Translations under genes and position numbers: made by a program | DNA from: Streptomyces sp. Ru62 | GTDB lineage: Bacteria > Actinomycetota > Actinomycetes > Streptomycetales > Streptomycetaceae | DNA: 59,115 bases | Reading direction: 5' to 3' | Assembly: GCF_002920615.1 (NCBI RefSeq) | Contig: NZ_PQSU01000044.1 | Coordinates: forward strand, 1-59,115 | Shown: positions 1-6,481 of the stretch, piece after piece | How the letters are laid out: every line of letters begins with the position of its first letter | Position numbering within the stretch: the first letter of the stretch is position 1 | Notes under the pieces: model-generated | Database searches by the model: none | Seen by the model: the letters and a program-made list of their open reading frames with translations, nothing else | What the model was told of the DNA's origin: nothing

Positions 1-307
1 GGTCAGCGGGGTTTGTCTTCCCGGCCGTTGGGCCGTTCCGACGAGTGAGACTTTAGCGGATTCCTGGCTCCCGAGCTAATCGGGGGCCGGCGCCCTTTCG
101 AACGCGGATTCCTCATTTCGCAAATACGCACGCCAAAGCAGCCGACGCTGAGGGCGTCGATTGAGTGGGTGGTACTGCGGAATGGCTGCCCGGGGACCGA
201 CCGGAGTCGGCGCTCACGTCGGACAACTCGGAGAACACTACGTATGGGCGCGGGGTGTGTCAACTCGCCGCCGCGGGGCACTCCGGCGGCGTACTGTGGA
301 CTGCGTG
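1..307. other. Intergenic region upstream of the trp leader peptide
   Basis: No convincing gene is visible here. Open frames on both strands lack the GC3 pattern and family resemblance of real genes. The promoter for the trpS leader transcript must lie here, but I could not pick a -35/-10 pair with confidence. Confidence 0.5.
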
Positions 308-346
308 ATGACGCGTACGTGTACCCAGCTCTGGTGGGCCGCCTGA
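308..346 (+). CDS. trpS leader peptide with tandem Trp codons
   Basis: A 12-residue ORF, MTRTCTQLWWAA, has two adjacent TGG codons at 332-337 followed by Ala-Ala-stop. An in-frame GTG at 305 is an alternative start. It lies about 120 nt before the tryptophanyl-tRNA synthetase gene and immediately before three mutually exclusive GC hairpins. This is the layout of a ribosome-mediated attenuation leader: slow decoding of the Trp codons under low charged tRNA-Trp would hold the ribosome on hairpin segment 1. An equivalent leader has been described for the auxiliary, indolmycin-resistant TrpRS gene of S. coelicolor. The ribosome binding site is weak. Confidence 0.85.
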   Translation: MTRTCTQLWWAA

Positions 347-396
347 CGGCGGCCGACTCACGTATGCACTCAACGGCCGCCGCCTCGGCGGCCGTT
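337..396 (+). promoter_or_regulatory. Transcription attenuator of trpS (segments 1-4)
   Basis: Segment 1 (337-343, GGCCGCC, directly after the Trp codons) pairs with segment 2 (348-354, GGCGGCC). Segment 2 extended (347-355) also pairs perfectly with segment 3 (374-382, CGGCCGCCG). Segment 3 extended (372-382) pairs over 11 bp with segment 4 (386-396) around a 3-nt loop, followed by a T-containing stretch. So 1:2 plus 3:4 is the terminator state and 2:3 the antiterminator state. A ribosome stalled at the Trp codons would cover segment 1, free segment 2 and permit trpS transcription. Confidence 0.85.
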
Positions 397-467
397 CTCG
401 TATCTCCCTCCGGGTCTCGGGGGGCCGGCCGCAGGGGCGGCGGTCCCGACCAGAAGGTGGAGTGGAG

Positions 468-1493
468 ATGACTCGGGTCTTCAGCGGGATTCAGCCGACC
501 GGGCACCTGACCCTGGGCAACTACCTGGGGGCCATGCGGCGCTGGGCGGAGGTGGACCAGCACCGGGCGGACTCGCTGTTCTGTGTGGTGGATCTGCACG
601 CGCTGACCATGGACCACGATCCGGCGCGCGTACGCAGGCTCAGTCGGCAGACGGCGACCCTGTTGCTGGCGGCCGGGCTCGACCCCGCGGTGTGCACGGT
701 GTTCCTGCAGAGCCATGTCGACGAGCACACGCGGCTGTCATACCTGCTGGAGTGCGTGGCGACCGACGGTGAGATGCGGCGGATGATCCAGTACAAGGAG
801 AAGGCCGCGAAGGAGCGGGACCGTGGTGGGAGTGTGCGGCTGTCGCTGCTGACGTATCCGGTCCTGATGGCGGCGGACATCCTGGCGTACGGCACGGACG
901 AGGTTCCGGTCGGCGAGGACCAGGCGCAGCACGTGGAGCTGACCCGGGACCTGGCGGTGCGGTTCAACCAGCGCTACGGGCAGGCGTTCGTGGTGCCGAG
1001 GGCGACGATTCCGCAGGTGGCGGCACGGGTGATGAACCTCCAGGACCCGACGAGGAAGATGGGGAAGTCGGACGAGTCGGGGGCGGGGATCGTCTATCTG
1101 CTGGACGAGCCGGACGTGGTGCGCAAGAAGGTGCTGCGGGCCGTGACGGACAGCGGGCGGGACGTCGTCTACGACCGGGCGGCGCGGCCGGGCCTATCGA
1201 ACCTGCTGGATGTTCTCGCTGCGTGCACGGGTGGGAACCCTGAGTCACTGGCAGACGTTTACGACTCGTACGGCTCTTTGAAGAAGGACACCGCGGAGGC
1301 GGTGGTGGAGGTGCTGCGGCCGGTGCAGGCCAGGCACCGGGAGCTGTGCGCTGATCCGGCGTATGTCGAGGGGGTGCTGCGGGATGGTGCGGAGAAGGCG
1401 CGGGCGTTGGCCCGGCCGACGGTCGATACGGCCTACAGGGCGATCGGGATGCTGCCGCCCGTGGCCGAGCCTTCGCTGAGCGCCGCGCGTTAG
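468..1493 (+). CDS. trpS: Tryptophanyl-tRNA synthetase (probably the auxiliary, attenuated copy)
   Basis: This class I aminoacyl-tRNA synthetase charges tRNA-Trp. The Rossmann signature TGHLTLGN (HIGH equivalent) is at residues 11-18 and KMGKS at 197-201; 341 aa is normal for bacterial TrpRS. ATG 468 is preferred over in-frame GTG 462 because the AAGGTGG at 453-459 is better spaced for it. The gene follows a Trp-codon leader peptide and attenuator, the arrangement known for the antibiotic-resistant second TrpRS of S. coelicolor. Indolmycin resistance of this copy is inferred from that arrangement and from neighbours, not from specific residues. It is convergent with proC. Confidence 0.95.
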   Translation: MTRVFSGIQPTGHLTLGNYLGAMRRWAEVDQHRADSLFCVVDLHALTMDHDPARVRRLSRQTATLLLAAGLDPAVCTVFLQSHVDEHTRLSYLLECVATDGEMRRMIQYKEKAAKERDRGGSVRLSLLTYPVLMAADILAYGTDEVPVGEDQAQHVELTRDLAVRFNQRYGQAFVVPRATIPQVAARVMNLQDPTRKMGKSDESGAGIVYLLDEPDVVRKKVLRAVTDSGRDVVYDRAARPGLSNLLDVLAACTGGNPESLADVYDSYGSLKKDTAEAVVEVLRPVQARHRELCADPAYVEGVLRDGAEKARALARPTVDTAYRAIGMLPPVAEPSLSAAR

Positions 1494-1523
1494 CCGGGCG
1501 GCGCTCCAGCGGGGTCGGCCGGT

Positions 1524-2336
1524 TCAGTCCTTCTTGCCGGAGGCGAGTTCGCGGCTGCGGTCGCGGGCGGCTTCGAGGGCGGCGATGAGGGCGGCTCGTA
1601 CGCCGTGGTTCTCCAGTTCGCGGATGGCGTTGATGGTGGTGCCGGCCGGGGAGGTGACGTTCTCCCGGAGCTTGACGGGGTGTTCGCCACTGTCCCGGAG
1701 CATCACGGCGGCGCCGATCGCGGACTGGACGATGAGGTCGTGGGCCTTGTCGCGCGGGAGACCGAGCAGGATGCCGGCGTCGGTCATGGCTTCGACCAGG
1801 TAGAAGAAGTACGCCGGGCCGGAGCCGGACAGTGCGGTGCAGGCGTCCTGCTGGCTCTCGGGGACGCGGAGGGTCTTGCCGACGCCACCGAAGATCTCCT
1901 CGGCGTGTGCGAGGTGCTGTTCGGTGGCGTGGCTGCCGGCGGAGATGACCGACATGGCCTCGTCGACGAGGGCGGGCGTGTTGGTCATGACTCGGACGAC
2001 GGGGGTGCCCGCGGCGAGGCGCTCCTCGAAGAAGGAGGTGGGGATGCCGGCGGCTCCGCTGATGACCAGGCGGTCGGCGGGGACGTGCGGGGCGAGTTCG
2101 TCCAGGAGGGTGCCCATGTCCTGCGGCTTGACCGTGAGGATCAGGGTGTCGGCGGTCTTGGCGGCCTCGGTGTTGGTGACCGGGGTGACTCCGTAGCGGG
2201 TGCGGAGTTCTTCGGCTCGTTCGGGGCGGCGGGCGGTGACCAGGAGGTCGTCGGGGGCCCAGCCGGCCCGGATCATTCCGCTGAGCAGGGCTTCGCCGAT
2301 CTTGCCGGTGCCGAGGACTGCGACTTTCTGGCTCAT
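1524..2336 (-). CDS. proC: Pyrroline-5-carboxylate reductase
   Basis: It catalyses the last step of proline synthesis, NAD(P)H reduction of pyrroline-5-carboxylate. The 270-aa protein has an N-terminal Rossmann motif GTGKIGEALLSG (about residues 9-20) and the family C-terminal signatures ALSGSGPAYFF and SPAGTT that form the substrate pocket at the dimer interface. Length is normal. It is cytosolic. It lies 30 bp from the end of convergent trpS and about 80 bp downstream of the ABC permease gene on the same strand; no strong terminator is visible between them. Confidence 0.95.
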   Translation of the reverse strand: MSQKVAVLGTGKIGEALLSGMIRAGWAPDDLLVTARRPERAEELRTRYGVTPVTNTEAAKTADTLILTVKPQDMGTLLDELAPHVPADRLVISGAAGIPTSFFEERLAAGTPVVRVMTNTPALVDEAMSVISAGSHATEQHLAHAEEIFGGVGKTLRVPESQQDACTALSGSGPAYFFYLVEAMTDAGILLGLPRDKAHDLIVQSAIGAAVMLRDSGEHPVKLRENVTSPAGTTINAIRELENHGVRAALIAALEAARDRSRELASGKKD

Positions 2337-2414
2337 GCGGTTCAGTCTGGCACCGGGGTGGGGTGCGCGGGCGGGTTGTCCGGTGGGCGGAACGTCAGCT
2401 GGTGGGGCCCTGGG

Positions 2415-3221
2415 TCACGCCGTACGCCGTCGTAGCGTCGCCGCGCCCAGGGCCAGGACGAGCAGGGCGCAGCCGGCCACGATCAGGACGTCGCGGACGA
2501 AGGTCGCCGTCATGTCGGTGTGGTGGAGGACCTGGTTCATGCCGTCGACGGCGTAGGACATCGGCAGGACGTCGGAGACGGTTTCCAGGACGGGGTGCAT
2601 GTCGGAGCGGGGGGTGAACAGGCCGCACAGGAGGAGCTGGGGAAAGATCACCGCGGGCATGAACTGGACCGCCTGGAACTCCGAGGCCGCGAAGGCCGAG
2701 ACGAAGAGACCGAGGGCCGTGCCGAGCAGGGCGTCGAGGAGGGCGACGAGGAGGAGCAGCCAGGGGGAGCCGGTGACGTCGAGGCCGAGGAGCCAGACCG
2801 CGAGTCCGGTGGCGAGGGCGGACTGGACGAGGGCGAGGGCGCCGAAGGCGAGGGCGTAGCCGGCGATGAGGTCGGCCTTGCCGAGGGGCAGGGCGAGGAG
2901 GCGTTCGAGGGTGCCGGAGGTGCGTTCGCGCAGGGTGGCGATGGAGGTGACCAGGAACATCGTGATCAGCGGGAAGATGCCGAGCAGCGAGGCGCCGATG
3001 TTGTCGAAGGTGCGTGGGCTGGCGTCGAAGACGTAGCGCAGCAGGATCAGCATCAGGCAGGGGATCAGCACCATCAGCGCGATGGTGCGCGGGTCGTGGC
3101 GGAGCTGGCGCAGGACCCGGGCCGCGGTGGCGGTGGTGCGGGCGGCGTTGAGGGCGCGGGGCCGCGTGGCGGGGGCCGGCGGGATCGTCGTGCGCACCGT
3201 GGTCAGGAAGCTCGGGTTCAT
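2415..3221 (-). CDS. ABC-2 type transporter permease
   Basis: A 268-aa membrane protein with an N-terminal cytoplasmic stretch followed by about six hydrophobic segments, including IALMVLIPCLMLILL and PLITMFLVTSIATLR. The ERTSGTLERLLALPL segment is typical of ABC-2 exporters of the drug or daunorubicin-resistance type. The start ATG overlaps the stop of the ATPase gene in an ATGA arrangement, so the pair is translationally coupled and probably forms one efflux complex. The substrate cannot be told from sequence. The alternative longer frame upstream lies inside the ATPase gene and is a shadow. Confidence 0.9.
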   Translation of the reverse strand: MNPSFLTTVRTTIPPAPATRPRALNAARTTATAARVLRQLRHDPRTIALMVLIPCLMLILLRYVFDASPRTFDNIGASLLGIFPLITMFLVTSIATLRERTSGTLERLLALPLGKADLIAGYALAFGALALVQSALATGLAVWLLGLDVTGSPWLLLLVALLDALLGTALGLFVSAFAASEFQAVQFMPAVIFPQLLLCGLFTPRSDMHPVLETVSDVLPMSYAVDGMNQVLHHTDMTATFVRDVLIVAGCALLVLALGAATLRRRTA

Positions 3222-4018
3222 CGGGTGCTCTCTTTCGTGCGGCCTGCGGCTTCGTCGACCAGGCGCAGGAAGGCGGCCTCGACGGTGTCGGTGCCGGTGC
3301 GGGTGCGCAGGGCGTCGGGGGTTTCTCCCCCAGCCAGCACCTCGCCCTCGCGCATGAGGAGGAGGCGGTGGCAGCGCTCGGCCTCGTCCATGACGTGGGA
3401 GGAGACGAGGAGGGTGGTGCCGCGGGTGGCGGCGAGGTCGTGGAAGAGGTGCCACAGGTCCCGGCGCAGGACGGGGTCGAGGCCGACGGTCGGTTCGTCG
3501 AGGACGAGGAGTTCGGGGGTGCCGAGGAGGGCGACGGCGAGGGAGACGCGGCCCCGCTGGCCGCCGGAGAGGTTGCCGGCGAGGGCGTCGGCGTGGCTGG
3601 TGAGGTCGACGTCGGTGATGGCCTGGGTGACGTGCTGGTCGCGGCGGTCGGCGGCGGCGCGGCCGGGGTCGAGGATCGCGGCGAAGTAGTCGAGGTTCTG
3701 ACGGACGGTGAGGTCGTCGTAGACGGAGGGGGCTTGGGTGACGTAGCCGATGCGGCTGCGCAGGGTGGGGTGGCCGGCCGGGTGGCCGAGGACGTCGAGG
3801 GTGCCGGTGACCTTGTCCTGGGTGCCGACGATCGAGCGCATGAGGGTGGATTTTCCGCAGCCGGAGGGGCCGAGCAGGCCGGTGATCCGGCCGCGGGGGA
3901 CGGTGAAGCGGAGGTGGTGCAGGACCGTGCGGGGACCGCGGGTGACGGTGAGGTCGTCGGCGTGGATGGCGGGGGTGGGGACAGCGGGGGGTGAACGGTC
4001 CGGCTCAGAATTCATCAT
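3218..4018 (-). CDS. ABC transporter ATP-binding protein
   Basis: The energising subunit of a two-gene exporter. Visible are Walker A GPSGCGKST, the Q-loop region GYVTQAPS, signature LSGGQRGR, Walker B LLVLDEPT and the switch His in LVSSHVMDEAE; 266 aa. Two tandem ATG codons (4018 and 4015) can serve as start. On the coding strand TTGACG, a 17-nt spacer and AATTAT end 7 nt before ATG 4018, which suggests a leaderless mRNA and favours the upstream ATG. An 8-bp inverted repeat overlaps this start. It is followed by the coupled permease. No dedicated regulator gene is adjacent. Confidence 0.92.
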   Translation of the reverse strand: MMNSEPDRSPPAVPTPAIHADDLTVTRGPRTVLHHLRFTVPRGRITGLLGPSGCGKSTLMRSIVGTQDKVTGTLDVLGHPAGHPTLRSRIGYVTQAPSVYDDLTVRQNLDYFAAILDPGRAAADRRDQHVTQAITDVDLTSHADALAGNLSGGQRGRVSLAVALLGTPELLVLDEPTVGLDPVLRRDLWHLFHDLAATRGTTLLVSSHVMDEAERCHRLLLMREGEVLAGGETPDALRTRTGTDTVEAAFLRLVDEAAGRTKESTR

Positions 4019-4027
4019 GTGATGAAT
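4010..4027. promoter_or_regulatory. Inverted-repeat operator over the ABC exporter start
   Basis: ATTCATCA-TG-TGATGAAT is a perfect 8-bp inverted repeat with a 2-nt centre, unusually AT-rich for this genome. It covers the end of the putative -10 box, the transcription start and the first codons of the ATPase gene. This position suits a repressor site. Which regulator binds is unknown. Confidence 0.55.
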
Positions 4028-4054
4028 AATTGGGCTGGAGAGGCTGGACGTCAA
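4019..4054 (-). promoter_or_regulatory. Probable leaderless promoter of the ABC exporter operon
   Basis: Coding-strand TTGACG (4054-4049), a 17-nt spacer and AATTAT (4031-4026) are followed by 7 nt and the ATG. The -35 is close to consensus. The spacing would place the transcription start on or next to the A of the start codon. Confidence 0.5.
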
Positions 4055-4112
4055 GGGTCGATGCGAAGGGGGTGGGAGCGGGGGAGGGGCGCGGGAGAGC
4101 CGGGATGCCGGG

Positions 4113-4910
4113 TCAGGGCTTGCGGGCGACCAGGAGGAGGACGTCGTAGGTCTCCTCGACCATGCCGTCCGGGAAGACCTCCAGGAGGTGGGCGCGCTCC
4201 TCGGCGAGGAAGGCGGCCGTGCGCTCCTCGGGGCTGATGAGGAAGGCCGAGTGGCTGCCGATGTTGGCGAGATGGGTGTCGACCGGGACGCGGCGGCTCC
4301 AGCGGACCGTGTGGCGGATGAAGTCCAGACGTCCGCTGGGGTCGGCCAGCTCGATGCGGTCACCGACCTTGCGCGCCTCGGCGGCGGCGTCGAGGCCCAG
4401 GAAACGGCCGACGCGGCGGGCGGCGTCGGCGATCCATCCGACGTCCAGCGCCTCGGTGTTCCACCACAGCGCCAGCGCACCGCCTGGGCGCAGCACGCGC
4501 AGCGCCTCCGGCACCGAGTGGGCCGGGTCGGTCCAGTGCCAGGCCTGGGCACAGGTGATGAGGTCGGCGTGGGCGTCGGTGACGGGCAGGGCGTTGCCGT
4601 TGCCCCGGACGAGCGGGATGTGCGGGAGCGCGCGGCGGAACTCGGCGGCCATGCCCGCTCCGGGTTCGACGGCGAGGACGTCGGCGCCCCGGGCGTGCAG
4701 GAGGGCGGTGGCGATGCCGGTGCCCGCGCCGACGTCCACCGTCCTGGCGCCCCGGAGGGGGCGGCCGGACAGTTCCTCGACGGCGTCGAAGAGGGCGGGC
4801 GGGTAGGAGGGGCGGTTCGCGGCGTACTGGGCGGCGGCGGAGTTGAAGGACGCGGCGCGGGCCGCGTGGGAGGCGTGCGGGTCGGCGGGTGACGGCTCGG
4901 TGACGGTCAT
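4113..4910 (-). CDS. Class I SAM-dependent methyltransferase
   Basis: A 265-aa cytosolic methyltransferase of the methyltransferase-11 type. Motif I VDVGAGTGIATALL binds S-adenosylmethionine, the following acidic loop VLAVEPGAGM is motif II, and CAQAWHWTD plus RVLRPGGALALWW are the later family motifs. The substrate is unknown; similar proteins act on small molecules. ATG 4910 follows an AGGA ribosome binding site. The longer open frame upstream (to 4979) reads low-complexity residues and is not supported. It is not clearly in an operon with the ABC genes. Confidence 0.88.
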   Translation of the reverse strand: MTVTEPSPADPHASHAARAASFNSAAAQYAANRPSYPPALFDAVEELSGRPLRGARTVDVGAGTGIATALLHARGADVLAVEPGAGMAAEFRRALPHIPLVRGNGNALPVTDAHADLITCAQAWHWTDPAHSVPEALRVLRPGGALALWWNTEALDVGWIADAARRVGRFLGLDAAAEARKVGDRIELADPSGRLDFIRHTVRWSRRVPVDTHLANIGSHSAFLISPEERTAAFLAEERAHLLEVFPDGMVEETYDVLLLVARKP

Positions 4911-5003
4911 GGGGTCCTGTCTACGGCATCGCCGCGCGCCTGCCGTACCCCCTTCTCCGTCGTGCCGACGCGGTTCCACCGCCGCCGTTCCGCCGGCGCC
5001 GTG

Positions 5004-5549
5004 CTACCGGCGGCGCTTCTTCTTCGACGGGTTGCCGGTGCGGCGGGTGGTGCGGCGCGCGTGGGCCTCGCGGGCCTGTTCGTACTCCTCGCGGTGCAGC
5101 TTCTCGCCCGGTGCCTCCGTGAGGGAGCGGAAGAAGTAGGCGAGGAGGGTGCCGACGAAGCCGATGGCGAGCAGACCGCGCAGGGATGCCTGGCGCTGCG
5201 GGTCGTGGCGCCTGCCGAAGCCCTCCCAGGTGTTGCGGAAGGCGAGCGCGCTGCAGATCGCGAACATGGCGACGACCAGCACGGTCACGAAGGAGCCGGA
5301 CTCGGCGATCTGGATGCCCTCGTAGGCGAGGCGCAGCACCAGGCAGGAGACCGCGGCGGCGGCGAGGGAGCCGACGGCGACACCGGCGCGGCGGGCCGCG
5401 TAGCCGTTGTCGTGGTTCACCCAGGAGGTGCCGAAGAAGCGCAGGGGCTCGGGGCGGGGGCCACCGGCCTGCGGCGGCGCGCCGTCGCCCTCGGCCGCGC
5501 GGCCGACGGAGTCCGCCGAGGTGTCCGGGGTGCCGGTTTCGTCGCTCAC
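5004..5549 (-). CDS. Small integral membrane protein of unknown function
   Basis: A 181-aa protein starting at GTG 5549. It has a 50-residue acidic and Pro/Gly-rich N-terminus, then three hydrophobic segments (AGVAVGSLAAAAVSCLVL, FVTVLVVAMFAICSALAF and LLAIGFVGTLLAYFF). The C-terminus is very basic and ends KKKRRR, so it should be cytoplasmic. CATAAT lies just upstream of the GTG, which may mean a short or absent leader. I do not recognise a characterised family; the type is conserved in Streptomyces as far as I recall. Confidence 0.75.
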   Translation of the reverse strand: MSDETGTPDTSADSVGRAAEGDGAPPQAGGPRPEPLRFFGTSWVNHDNGYAARRAGVAVGSLAAAAVSCLVLRLAYEGIQIAESGSFVTVLVVAMFAICSALAFRNTWEGFGRRHDPQRQASLRGLLAIGFVGTLLAYFFRSLTEAPGEKLHREEYEQAREAHARRTTRRTGNPSKKKRRR

Positions 5550-5990
5550 AGCACGATTATGGCGCCGACGGCGGACGGGCTTCCGGGCGGGGCGGGGTCT
5601 GGGCGGGGGGCTGCTGAGGTGGGTGGGCTGCGGGGGTGGGTGGGCTCGTGGTGGAGCGGGGGCCGGTTGGGGATAGGGGTGGCTCCCGGGCCGGGCGGGT
5701 TCCGGCGAGGCGCCTGCCGGGCCGGGGGGCGGTGCCGGCTGGGTGGTTCCGCGTTGGCGGCCCCGACTCCCCTGAGGCATGGTCCCGCGGCCCCCACGCC
5801 CCCGGCCCCGCCGAAGCACCCCCCGACGCCCCCCACTCCGCAGAAGCATGACCCCGCGGGGCGGGATGGCTCGCGGTGCCGGCCGTGCCGGGTGCCGGTC
5901 GGCGGCGGTCAGGCCCGGTCGTGCCGGGTGCCGGCAGTTCCCGGCCGGGCCCAGCACGGCCCGGCCGGGCGCAGCGCGTGCTAGCCGGTG
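5550..5990. repeat. Low-complexity G/C-rich intergenic region with degenerate repeats
   Basis: About 440 bp without a credible gene. It is made of C- and G-runs and repeated words such as GTGCCGG and GGCCCGG. Two related blocks of the form GAGGCATGGTCCCGCGG and GAAGCATGACCCCGCGG are at about 5772 and 5840. Open frames through it encode only Pro/Arg/Gly-rich polypeptides. No promoter or terminator stands out. Confidence 0.45.
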
Positions 5991-6326
5991 TCAGCCGCAG
6001 CGTGGGGCGATGTAGCCGTCGGTGCCTGTGTGGACGTAGGCGTCCGAGACGTACTCGCCGCTGTCGATGAGGTCCCAGATGTTCGTCGTGCCGTAGGTGC
6101 CCGTCACCGTCGTGCCGGGCGTCTGGCAGTAGATCGGCACCCGGACGCCCTCCGGCAGGACGCGGACCAGGTTGTACTGGGTGCCCGGTCCGCTGCGGAC
6201 GTTCAGGCGGACGCCGGGTGCGACGGCGTAGGTGCGGACGGCTGCCGCCGCCTCCGTCACCACGTCCTCGGCACCGCCGGTGCCGTTCCCGATGGCCTCG
6301 GCCTCTTGTGCGCGGTCGACTGACAT
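5991..6326 (-). CDS. SH3-like domain protein
   Basis: A 111-aa protein whose residues of about 35-70 (VAPGVRLNVRSGPGTQYNL, then VLPEGVRVPIYCQ) match the bacterial SH3 (SH3b/YgiM-like) fold, usually used for peptidoglycan or protein binding. NIWDLID and a tyrosine-rich tail complete the domain. There is no signal peptide, so it would stay in the cytoplasm unless exported by another route; this is unusual for SH3b proteins. Start ATG 6326 follows a GGGGGAGG ribosome binding site. It is divergent from the kinase gene. Confidence 0.8.
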   Translation of the reverse strand: MSVDRAQEAEAIGNGTGGAEDVVTEAAAAVRTYAVAPGVRLNVRSGPGTQYNLVRVLPEGVRVPIYCQTPGTTVTGTYGTTNIWDLIDSGEYVSDAYVHTGTDGYIAPRCG

Positions 6327-6481
6327 GAAAATGGTCCTCCCCCGTCGTTTTCCTGGAACTCGGCGCGAAACGCAGGTGCGCGACTCGCCACCCAGACGCT
6401 AGCAAGCCGCCTCTGTCTCGTACGAGTCATCGACTAGGCTCCGTGCGTCGCGCGCGCGGACGAAGAGCACGGGGGTGGTCC

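Noticed and set aside
3..728. 241-aa minus-strand frame over the trp leader and trpS start
   Set aside because: Antisense to the attenuator and trpS; Arg/Pro-rich without domain.
2415..3455. Longer 346-aa version of the ABC permease
   Set aside because: The added N-terminus lies inside the ATPase gene in another frame; the ATGA overlap at 3218-3221 gives the natural start.
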